DNA from: Nitrospirota bacterium
GTDB lineage: Bacteria; Nitrospirota; Thermodesulfovibrionia; Thermodesulfovibrionales; Dissulfurispiraceae
DNA length: 64,000 nt
Reading direction: 5' to 3'
Assembly: GCA_023476565.1 (NCBI GenBank)
Contig: JAMCVZ010000038.1
Location: forward strand, 1 to 64,000
The position numbers and the translations under genes were made by a program. The notes under the pieces are model-generated. The model was given only the letters and a program-made list of their open reading frames with translations. It ran no database searches and was not told the DNA's origin. Each line of letters begins with the position of its first letter. Positions within the stretch are counted from its first letter, which is position 1. Below are positions 51,820-59,162 of this stretch, one piece after another.

Positions 51820-53913
51820 ATGAGAAAAAGAAAAGGATTATCGTTTGGTAATAGGTTTTTATTTGTGGCGCTGATGTTCGCTCTGGTTTTCAATGCCGCC
51901 ATCCTCTTCGCCGGGAGTGCCCAGCTTTCCTGGACCCCTCCCACTGCAAATACTGACGGGACGCCGCTTACTGACCTCGCCGGTTATAAGGTTTATTACG
52001 GTACGGCATCGGGTAAATATTCCCAGTCCGTTAATGCCGGTAATGTAACGACTTACACGGTTCCCAACCTTACCGATGGGACCACCTACTATTTTGCGAC
52101 CACCGCATACAACACAGCGGGCGCCGAAAGCGGATATTCCAACGAAGTCAGCAAAACGACTGCTACTCAGCAATACACACTTACGGTCAGTAAGGCCGGG
52201 ACAGGGACAGGAACAGTATCAGGCACGGGAATAAGCTGTGGTACAACCTGTACGGGATCGTATAATTCCGGCACGGTTGTAACATTGACGGCGACACCTG
52301 ACACGGGTTCGACCTTTGCCGGATGGTCAGGCGGCGGCTGTTCGGGTACAGGGCAGTGCAGCACTACAATTAACACAGCCCGGACGGTTACAGCGACATT
52401 CAACCTTATTCCGATCCCATCTTATACCATAACAGCAACAGCCGGCGCCGGCGGAACGATAACCCCCTCGGGAGCAGTTACCGTCGTGAGCGGCGCAAGC
52501 CGGACATTCTCTATTGTCCCCGATACGGGCTACGGCATAGCTGATGTAATGGTGGATGGCGCCTCTGCAGGCGCGGTGAGCACGTATACTTTCAGTAGTG
52601 TAATCGCAGGGCATACGCTGGCCGCATCATTCGCTCCATCCTCATCAACCTCCGGGTCATCCGGCGCCAGGACCGGGGAATGGGGCGATACGACGACGAG
52701 CAACCATCCGAATACGGTGCAGGATACTTTCACCAACCTGGATAAAACTAATTATTCCACGAGCCCCCAGTTGAACACTTACACATGGCCGGCCAATATG
52801 CCTGCAAATACGGTACTGATGAAGTGGGATTTGTCGTCGATTCCCGCGGGCTCTACGATTGTGAGCGCAACGCTGTCGCTCTATATGCAGGGATACGACG
52901 GGACAGGCGGAAAGAGTCTCTATAACGTTTCCGTCCATAAGATACTGAACAAGAACCCGGTGATATCCCAGGCGACGGGCTACAATTACAGCAGCACGGG
53001 CGCATGGACAGCGGTTGCGGGGAAGACTTACAACAACATTCCTCTTGGAGAGGGGGATATTGCAGCGCCCGAGGCTGTCAAGGGTATTGATAAGACCCCC
53101 GGCTACAAGTCATGGAGCGTGACCAGGATGGTGCAGGACTGGGTCAATAGCGGGAGCACGAATTACGGGATGCTTTTGAACTCGGACCCTTCAGCGGCTG
53201 CGGACAGCAACCGGTACTTTGCCTCCAGCAAGAACGCAAACACAGGCCGGAGGCCGAAGCTGGTTATCACGTATATCCCTCCTGCATTTACAACCAGGAC
53301 CGGGGAATGGGGCGATACGACGACGAGCAACCATCCGAATACGGTGCAGGATACTTTCACCAACCTGGATAAAACTAATTATTCCACGAGCCCCCAGTTG
53401 AACACTTACACATGGCCGGCCAATATGCCTGCAAATACGGTACTGATGAAGTGGGATTTGTCGTCGATTCCCGCGGGCTCTACGATTGTGAGCGCAACGC
53501 TGTCGCTCTATATGCAGGGATACGACGGGACAGGCGGAAAGAGTCTCTATAACGTTTCCGTCCATAAGATACTGAACAAGAACCCGGTGATATCCCAGGC
53601 GACGGGCTACAATTACAGCAGCACGGGCGCATGGACAGCGGTTGCGGGGAAGACTTACAACAACATTCCTCTTGGAGAGGGGGATATTGCAGCGCCCGAG
53701 GCTGTCAAGGGTATTGATAAGACCCCCGGCTACAAGTCATGGAGCGTGACCAGGATGGTGCAGGACTGGGTCAATAGCGGGAGCACGAATTACGGGATGC
53801 TTTTGAACTCGGACCCTTCAGCGGCTGCGGACAGCAACCGGTACTTTGCCTCCAGCAAGAACGCAAACACAGGCCGGAGGCCGAAGCTGGTTATCACGTA
53901 TACCACACCATAG
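51820..53913 (+). CDS. Secreted surface protein: FnIII, bacterial-repeat domains, two identical DNRLRE modules
   Basis: A 697-residue exported protein with a signal peptide (LFVALMFALVFNAAILFAGS). A fibronectin III domain spans about 33-117 (AQLSWTPPTANTDGTPL, GYKVYYGTASGKY, YYFATTAYNTAGAES). Two small beta repeats follow (YTLTVSKAGTGTGTVSG, TFAGWSGGGCSGTGQCS; and YTITATAGAGGTITPSG). Then come two DNRLRE modules of about 200 residues (about 284-485 and 493-694), identical to each other. DNRLRE domains are found in extracellular fibrous or adhesion proteins. No sorting signal is seen at the end. The CRP-like site upstream suggests regulation. Confidence 0.9.
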   Translation: MRKRKGLSFGNRFLFVALMFALVFNAAILFAGSAQLSWTPPTANTDGTPLTDLAGYKVYYGTASGKYSQSVNAGNVTTYTVPNLTDGTTYYFATTAYNTAGAESGYSNEVSKTTATQQYTLTVSKAGTGTGTVSGTGISCGTTCTGSYNSGTVVTLTATPDTGSTFAGWSGGGCSGTGQCSTTINTARTVTATFNLIPIPSYTITATAGAGGTITPSGAVTVVSGASRTFSIVPDTGYGIADVMVDGASAGAVSTYTFSSVIAGHTLAASFAPSSSTSGSSGARTGEWGDTTTSNHPNTVQDTFTNLDKTNYSTSPQLNTYTWPANMPANTVLMKWDLSSIPAGSTIVSATLSLYMQGYDGTGGKSLYNVSVHKILNKNPVISQATGYNYSSTGAWTAVAGKTYNNIPLGEGDIAAPEAVKGIDKTPGYKSWSVTRMVQDWVNSGSTNYGMLLNSDPSAAADSNRYFASSKNANTGRRPKLVITYIPPAFTTRTGEWGDTTTSNHPNTVQDTFTNLDKTNYSTSPQLNTYTWPANMPANTVLMKWDLSSIPAGSTIVSATLSLYMQGYDGTGGKSLYNVSVHKILNKNPVISQATGYNYSSTGAWTAVAGKTYNNIPLGEGDIAAPEAVKGIDKTPGYKSWSVTRMVQDWVNSGSTNYGMLLNSDPSAAADSNRYFASSKNANTGRRPKLVITYTTP
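52667..53902 (+). repeat. 609-bp perfect tandem duplication, 627-bp period
   Basis: 52667-53275 and 53294-53902 are the same sequence as far as read, with an 18-base linker between. It keeps the reading frame (627 = 3 x 209) and duplicates the whole DNRLRE module. Confidence 0.93.
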
Positions 53914-53963
53914 CAAAATATGTTATTACAGGTAAGGTAAAAAGAAATATCCTGCCTGAAAGG

Positions 53964-53991
53964 GTCCCCTGCGGTGGAAGCCGCAGGGGAC
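53964..53991. repeat. Perfect hairpin GTCCCCTGCGG/CCGCAGGGGAC
   Basis: 11-base arms 53964-53974 and 53981-53991, loop TGGAAG. No T-run follows, so an intrinsic terminator is not clear. The hairpin adjoins repeat copy C, and a related shorter hairpin is at 50076-50109. Confidence 0.75.
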
Positions 53992-54065
53992 TGTCCCTGT
54001 TTACCAACAGTAGGTGGTTTACCACGGACGCAGCGAAGCGGAGTCGTAGAACAGGGACTGTCCCC
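53986..54065 (+). repeat. Dispersed GGGACTGTCCC element, copy C
   Basis: An 80-base copy: GGGGACTGTCCCTGTTT at the left, CAGCGAAGCGGAGTCGTAGA inside, AACAGGGACTGTCCCC at the right. Relative to copy B it carries an insertion of about 20 bases around ACAGTAGGTGG. Confidence 0.85.
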
Positions 54066-54324
54066 GCCGTGCGAAGCATTTCCGTATCTGCAATCCTACG
54101 GTCAAGACACTGAGTGCAAGCTTATGATATCATTAAAAGGAGGCGGGAGAACTATAAGAGCTGACAGCGCTGTGAGGGAAACGGTTCTCGTTGCCTCTGC
54201 TTCTGGTCCGGTGGGAAGTATCGCACAAGAGTATCCGGAGAGAAGGCTTTTGCATGGGCAGGAAAGGGACACTGTTGAACACCTGCAGTATTTTTACATT
54301 GTTCCGGTCCGGGAGGTAATTTCA

Positions 54325-54990
54325 TTGGATATGCAGAGGAACGTATGTGCTTCATCTGTCAGTCTGGTGATAACTATATTCTTAATTGCGTTTGCAGTGC
54401 AAGCAGGTGCAGAGGATATCGATAAGCTCATGGCTGATCTTCATGCCGGCGGTCCGGCGGTCCGCGTTTCGGCGATAGAAGAGCTTGGGAAGATGAAAAA
54501 TGACAAGGCAGTGAATGCATTGGTCGGCATCATTGAAGAAAGAGATGAAGATTGGAGAATTCAGATCAGGGCAATAAAGGCGCTGGGCGCCGCAGATAAT
54601 CCGAAGTTTGTCGAATTGCTGATGGACATGCTGAATGATCCTTTTGTGACCAACGATTGTCCGGCCTTGAAATGGAATGCTGCTTTAGCCCTGGGGAGTT
54701 TCGGAAAATATCCCCGGGTGTTTGACGCCCTTACGCATGCGCTTCAGGACAGGGATCTTTATGTAAGGGAAGCGGTTATCCAGTCTCTGGGGCAGTTGGG
54801 TGACGGGAGAGCTGTTCCTTTTTTAATTGCCGCCTTAAATGGCAGGAGTTTTGCGATCAGGGCCAGCGCAATAAGAGCCCTGGAGAAATTAGATGACCCT
54901 GAGGCGGCCTCTTATTTAAAACGAATTGCGCAGAGTGATAAGGATGCGCTTTTAAGAAATGAAGCCCTGTCGGCACTGGAAAAGAGGTAA
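54325..54990 (+). CDS. Exported HEAT-repeat protein
   Basis: A 221-residue protein. A signal peptide (ASSVSLVITIFLIAFAVQAGA) is followed by about five HEAT/PBS-lyase-type helical repeats: GPAVRVSAIEELGKMKNDKAV, DWRIQIRAIKALGAADNPKFV, ALKWNAALALGSFGKYPRVF, YVREAVIQSLGQLGDGRAVP, FAIRASAIRALEKLDDPEAA. Such repeats bind other proteins. TTG 54325 is chosen because GGGAGGT (54311-54317) is well spaced. ATG 54331 is the alternative. It is probably periplasmic. Confidence 0.82.
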   Translation: MDMQRNVCASSVSLVITIFLIAFAVQAGAEDIDKLMADLHAGGPAVRVSAIEELGKMKNDKAVNALVGIIEERDEDWRIQIRAIKALGAADNPKFVELLMDMLNDPFVTNDCPALKWNAALALGSFGKYPRVFDALTHALQDRDLYVREAVIQSLGQLGDGRAVPFLIAALNGRSFAIRASAIRALEKLDDPEAASYLKRIAQSDKDALLRNEALSALEKR

Positions 54991-55077
54991 CCGGAGTATC
55001 GGGTCATGGCAGCCTTGGTTCGACTGTCTTATATGGCGTCTGATTATCCGATATCCTGCTGGAGGGTGATTTTGTAA

Positions 55078-55107
55078 GCAGGCCCTGACCGGCAGATCAG
55101 AACCTGC
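55078..55107 (-). terminator. Possible terminator hairpin after the cold-shock gene
   Basis: On the minus-strand transcript GCAGGTTCTGATC and GGTCAGGGCCTGC form a 13-base stem with G-U pairs and a 4-base loop. No proper T-run follows. The stem is stronger on this strand than on the other, where the same positions give C-A mismatches. Confidence 0.35.
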
Positions 55108-55114
55108 GTTTGGT

Positions 55115-55315
55115 TTAGAGCTTTATTACGTTTGCTGCTTTCGGGCCCTTGGGGCCCTCGATGACATCAAAGCTCACTGTCTGACCTTCGGAAAGGGACT
55201 TAAACCCGGTATCCTGGATTGCAGAATAGTGAACAAAAACATCACCGCCGTTTTCCCTCGTAATGAATCCAAAACCTTTGGACTCATTGAACCACTTAAC
55301 AATACCATTTGTCAT
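55115..55315 (-). CDS. csp: Cold-shock protein, CspA family
   Basis: A 66-residue single cold-shock domain that binds single-stranded nucleic acid. The RNP1 motif KGFGFI and RNP2 motif DVFVHYSAI are intact. [24 protein letters not shown] and the end [10 protein letters not shown] are all standard. ATG 55315 follows GAGGAGGTG. It is monocistronic, and the preceding 310 bases may hold a leader. Confidence 0.97.
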   Translation of the reverse strand: MTNGIVKWFNESKGFGFITRENGGDVFVHYSAIQDTGFKSLSEGQTVSFDVIEGPKGPKAANVIKL

Positions 55316-55625
55316 GCTGCTACACCTCCTCGCTGAAATATGGAAGATTACAGAATTGCTCCTTGAAAGAGTGGCAAAGCCTGGAATCCCTGCCGCTAAA
55401 TATAGTAAGAACTCTGAATCTCAAATAAAGTATTGCATAAAAAAAAGTGGAGGTCAAGAATTTTTACCGCCCTGCCGGTACAGGTATTCGCTTGTTGTTT
55501 TATCAGCCCCAAAGGGCCGGAACTGCGCAATTCACAGGGTGTGACTGGATTTAGACAAGACCCGTACCCGTCAGCGTACCCGTGCCCTTTATTGCACAAA
55601 TTTTATTATCTGATATACTTTTATT
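55316..55625. other. 310-base divergent gap: csp leader and radical SAM gene promoter
   Basis: Contains the csp ribosome binding site (AGGAGG region, 55325-55330) and, at the other end, the promoter of the radical SAM gene. No gene seen. The middle contains an A-run (55440-55447) and ordinary sequence. Confidence 0.5.
55592..55619 (+). promoter_or_regulatory. Sigma-70-type promoter of the radical SAM gene
   Basis: TTGCAC (55592-55597), a 16-base spacer, TATACT (55614-55619). The start codon at 55626 lies 7 bases after the -10, about where transcription would begin. No ribosome binding site is present, so the message may be leaderless. Confidence 0.55.
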
Positions 55626-57023
55626 ATGCTGATTAAGGATATTTCATTTATTGAGGTCAAGTCCCCCGGCGCGCATATATTCAGTAAATTCCCGATCCCG
55701 AGGCTCGGTTCCGTTCTGCTTTCTACAATCCTGGCGAATAAGGGCTTCAAGGTAAAGGTCTTTATAGAGGATGTAGCGGAACCCGACTGGCTGTTCATCG
55801 AAAGCTCGGACCTGGTCTGCATATCGACTATAACGTCTACCGCCGTAAGGGCGTATGCGCTTGCGGACAGATTAAGAAAGCGCGGCATCCCTGTCGTTAT
55901 GGGAGGTGCGCACCCGTCCCTTATGCCCGGGGAGGCGCTCGGACATGCGGATTACGTGGTAAGAGGCGAGGGCGATTATACCCTTCCCGAACTGATCGAA
56001 TACCTGACAAGGGGAACGCCGCCGGTCAATTCCATCGAGGGCGTTTCGTACAGGGGCACATCGGCCGGAACGGTACATAACCCGCCACGACCTCTTCTTG
56101 AGAATATGGATGCCCTGCCGGGCCCCGATTTCTCGCTTATACACGGCTGGAAGCCTTCGAACACATATCCGATTTCAACCTCGAGGGGTTGTCCGTTCAG
56201 TTGCAGGTTCTGTTCCGTCATACACCTGTTCGGAAGGAAGTACAGGTTCAGATCGGTCAACGTGACACTGGCCGAAATCAGGCGTGTCATAGCGGAATAC
56301 AAGGCCACCATTTTCTTTGTCGACGATAATTTTACTGCAAACAAAAAGAGGGCGAAGGCGATACTGAAGGGCATGGTCGACGAGGGCATAAAGCACAGTT
56401 GGTCCGCACAGGTTAGAACGGATATAGCCGGGGATCCCGAACTGCTGCGCCTGATGGCCGATTCGGGGTGCAATACCCTTTACATAGGTTTTGAATCTAT
56501 AAACCCCGTAACCCTTGCCCTCTATGAAAAGAAACAGAGTATCGGCGAAATTATAAAGTGCATAAAAGTGGTCAAGGAGCATAGAATCAACATCCATGGA
56601 ATGTTCGTGCTCGGCGCTGATACGGACACTATAGATACCATCAGGCATACCGCGGATTTTGCCGTAAACCTCGGGCTGGATACCGTCCAGTTCATGCCGC
56701 TTACGCCCCTGCCGGGCACGCCCGTTTTTGCCGAGATGAAAGAGGCCGGGAGGCTCCTTCATACGGACTGGAGCAAGTACGACATGCATCATGTGGTCTT
56801 TAATCCTGCTGCAATGGGTCCCGATACTCTTCAGATCGAAACCCTGAAGGCGATGAAGAAATTCTATTCATGGAGATACATCTTAAACCACCTTGCAAGG
56901 TTCGATTTTCACTATGCCATGATAGGACTTTACGGCAACAGGACGGTTAAACAGTTGTTGGGTAAAACAAAGGAATACTTTGAAGCTATCGGATCCGCGC
57001 CCTGTAAGCCTTTAAACGTCTAA
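55626..57023 (+). CDS. B12-binding-domain radical SAM protein
   Basis: A 465-residue enzyme. An N-terminal B12-binding-like Rossmann domain (VCISTITSTAVRAYALADRL, VVMGGAHPSLMPGEAL, VVRGEGDYTLPEL) is followed by a radical SAM barrel with the cluster motif C189-x3-C193-x2-C196. FFVDDNFTANKKR, LYIGFESINPVTLALYEKK and FMPLTPLPGTP are family-typical for BchE/MiaB-like proteins. The B12 domain lacks the D-x-H-x-x-G cobalamin ligand motif, so cobalamin binding is uncertain. Substrate not known. ATG 55626 has no binding site. Confidence 0.88.
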   Translation: MLIKDISFIEVKSPGAHIFSKFPIPRLGSVLLSTILANKGFKVKVFIEDVAEPDWLFIESSDLVCISTITSTAVRAYALADRLRKRGIPVVMGGAHPSLMPGEALGHADYVVRGEGDYTLPELIEYLTRGTPPVNSIEGVSYRGTSAGTVHNPPRPLLENMDALPGPDFSLIHGWKPSNTYPISTSRGCPFSCRFCSVIHLFGRKYRFRSVNVTLAEIRRVIAEYKATIFFVDDNFTANKKRAKAILKGMVDEGIKHSWSAQVRTDIAGDPELLRLMADSGCNTLYIGFESINPVTLALYEKKQSIGEIIKCIKVVKEHRINIHGMFVLGADTDTIDTIRHTADFAVNLGLDTVQFMPLTPLPGTPVFAEMKEAGRLLHTDWSKYDMHHVVFNPAAMGPDTLQIETLKAMKKFYSWRYILNHLARFDFHYAMIGLYGNRTVKQLLGKTKEYFEAIGSAPCKPLNV

Positions 57024-57246
57024 AACGCGCCCTTGGTGTTTTAAGTCGCCGGAATTTCCGGGGTATGCAGCAATCTGAAACAATTCTCCGGCAACTTCCA
57101 GGAAAGGCATCCGGGATAATAACGGAAGATACTCCCGGGGCGCCGCTCATCTCGGGCTGGGACAGGGTTATCCCGGCAATTCCCGGCATGCTTTCCATGG
57201 TCAAAAAGGCGGCGGGAGAGGACAGTGCGCAGGAGAGGGAGGAGCA
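57024..57246. other. 223-base gap before the trehalose operon
   Basis: No clear gene. A 96-codon frame starting at 57065 overlaps the next gene and has no binding site or family likeness. GGGAGGAG at 57237-57244 serves the DUF5752 gene. Confidence 0.45.
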
Positions 57247-57939
57247 ATGGAAAAGTCGGTCTGGCCATTTGATTTCAAGCAGTGCATCACTATCCTTAAA
57301 GCAACAGGGGAAAAGGCCAAGAATTTACGTGAATTGCGCGACGTCATATCCATAGTAAGCGGGGAATCCATATTCCATCACGTTTATCAGTATTTCCTCA
57401 AGGGACATATTCTCGAGTACACAAACGATTTCGCGCAGTGGACGGGAGAAAGCCTGGAAGAGAGCGCGTTGTCGGAACACCTCTCGAATACAGACCCCTA
57501 TGCCTTTGAAAATATACATGAGCTCAGGGGCAGGCTGGTTGACGTTATAGATGAGTACCTCAAAAAAACACCGGGGCCGAAGGAGGTCCTGCCGGGCAAT
57601 GAATTCCATTTTAACCAGACGATAACACTTATATTCCCCGCGGAGATAAGGGTCAGAAACCTTGCTGAGTTTCTTATCGCTATAAAATACGTTGACGGGA
57701 GCTCGCTATATTATCACTTCTATGAGGCGCGGACGCGCCTCGGCGGAGGGAGGGACGATTTTTCTCAATGGTTTGAGGATGCGCTCGGCAAGGGGGAGCT
57801 TGCTGAAAGGATAAGGGCGATAGACCTGTTCATGCACACGACGGAAGGGATCAGGAGGCACATAGCGGATACGGTGGAGGAGGAAGTGAGGAGGGATATG
57901 TACGGCACAACGCACAACGCAACTGTTTTTTGGCAATAA
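57247..57939 (+). CDS. DUF5752-family protein of trehalose/glycogen operons
   Basis: A 230-residue helical protein resembling the DUF5752 family. Two related halves are seen: SIFHHVYQYFLKGHILEYTNDFAQW, and then SSLYYHFYEARTRLGGGRDDFSQW. They share a pattern of aromatic residues and a conserved DF-x-QW, so it looks like an internal duplication. Each is preceded by F-D/N-x and LRDV/LAEF pieces. The function is unknown. Co-occurrence with treT suggests a role in trehalose metabolism. ATG 57247 follows GGAGGAG. It lies 11 bases before treT. Confidence 0.8.
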   Translation: MEKSVWPFDFKQCITILKATGEKAKNLRELRDVISIVSGESIFHHVYQYFLKGHILEYTNDFAQWTGESLEESALSEHLSNTDPYAFENIHELRGRLVDVIDEYLKKTPGPKEVLPGNEFHFNQTITLIFPAEIRVRNLAEFLIAIKYVDGSSLYYHFYEARTRLGGGRDDFSQWFEDALGKGELAERIRAIDLFMHTTEGIRRHIADTVEEEVRRDMYGTTHNATVFWQ

Positions 57940-57950
57940 AGGAGATACCT

Positions 57951-59162
57951 ATGCTTACCCGGTATTCAGGCATATCGCCCAAGTCCGATCTGATGCTCCT
58001 GCAAAAACTCGGAGAAAAACTTAAAAACAGGTCTTTTCTTCACGTGAATTCAACCCGGGCCGGAGGCGGAGTGGCCGAGATACTGCAGAGAATGATCCCC
58101 CTGATCAACGACCTCGGCATTGATGCGCGATGGGAAGTCATGGAAGGCGATTCGAGTTTTTTCGATGTGACTAAGAAAATCCACAACGCGCTTCAGGGCA
58201 ACTTCGAGGACATCACAGAGGAGATGTGGCAGCACCATTTTGAAGTGAACAGAAGGAATGCCGAAAGGCTCGGCCTCGATGCGGATGCGGTCCTGATCCA
58301 CGACCCCCAGCCGGCCCCTCTCATCGAATACAGGAAAACAGGCACATGGATGTGGAGGTGCCATATCGATGTTTCCAATCCGGTCAGGGAGGTCAGCGAT
58401 TATCTCCTGCGGTACTGCAGGAAATATGCTGCGGCAATCTTTTCAGTCGCCAAGTTTGCTATGGCGATGGACATCGGCGAGTTCATCATATCGCCGTCAA
58501 TAGACCCGATCAGCGATAAAAACAGGGAGCTGACCCCGGACGAGATAAATAAGACGCTGGTCAAATACCGGATACCGGCCGACAGGCCGATAATACTTCA
58601 GGTGTCACGGTTTGACAGGTTCAAGGATCCTCTCGGCGTAATCGAGGCGTACAGGATCGTGAAGAAGTATAACGATTGCATACTTATCCTCGCGGGGAGT
58701 CCTGCAACGGACGACCCTGAAGGGGAAACGGTCCTGAGTGAAGTGAGGGAGTACGCGGCAAACGATCCCGATATCTATATTCTCCTTTTGCCGCCCTTCA
58801 GCGACAAGGATATAAATGCCCTGCAGCGTACAGCTACCGTTGTGCTCCAGAAGTCGCTGAAGGAGGGCTTCGGCCTTACCGTATCCGAGACTATGTGGAA
58901 GGGGAAGCCGGTGATCGGGGGCGCTGTGGGGGGGATTCCGCTCCAGATCGTGCACGGGATTACAGGGTTCCTCGTTCATTCCGTCGAGGGCGCCGCGTTC
59001 AGGATCAGGCAGTTCCTCAACAATCCGGACATGACAAAGAGAATGGGCGAGAAAAGCAGGGAGTATGTAAGGACTAATTTTCTTATAACAAGGCAGATAA
59101 GGGATTACCTGTCCGTCTGGTACACGCTTGAAAGCAAGGGGGGCTCTGTTCTTGAGCTATGA
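57951..59162 (+). CDS. treT: Trehalose synthase (TreT-type GT4)
   Basis: A 403-residue GT-B enzyme that makes trehalose from a nucleoside-diphosphate glucose and glucose. N-terminal LHVNSTRAGGGVAEILQRM, HDPQPAPLIEY, ILQVSRFDRFKDPLGVIEAY for donor binding, and E-x7-E EGFGLTVSETMWKGKP. ATG 57951 follows AAAGGAG (57938-57944). A TTG at 57930 would overlap the upstream gene. It is downstream-linked to treY and glgC, which would provide ADP-glucose. Confidence 0.9.
   Translation: MLTRYSGISPKSDLMLLQKLGEKLKNRSFLHVNSTRAGGGVAEILQRMIPLINDLGIDARWEVMEGDSSFFDVTKKIHNALQGNFEDITEEMWQHHFEVNRRNAERLGLDADAVLIHDPQPAPLIEYRKTGTWMWRCHIDVSNPVREVSDYLLRYCRKYAAAIFSVAKFAMAMDIGEFIISPSIDPISDKNRELTPDEINKTLVKYRIPADRPIILQVSRFDRFKDPLGVIEAYRIVKKYNDCILILAGSPATDDPEGETVLSEVREYAANDPDIYILLLPPFSDKDINALQRTATVVLQKSLKEGFGLTVSETMWKGKPVIGGAVGGIPLQIVHGITGFLVHSVEGAAFRIRQFLNNPDMTKRMGEKSREYVRTNFLITRQIRDYLSVWYTLESKGGSVLEL

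Larger units (their letters stand above)
53914..54324. other. 411-base gap with dispersed repeat and hairpin
   Basis: No gene is supported. A perfect 11-bp hairpin and a copy of the GGGACTGTCCC element lie at its beginning. The rest is unremarkable. An open frame continues upstream from the HEAT-repeat gene through the repeat, but it has no recognisable content. Confidence 0.6.

Noticed and set aside
57065-57355. 96-codon frame overlapping the DUF5752 gene
   Set aside because: Overlaps a better-supported gene with a strong binding site, and has no recognisable content.
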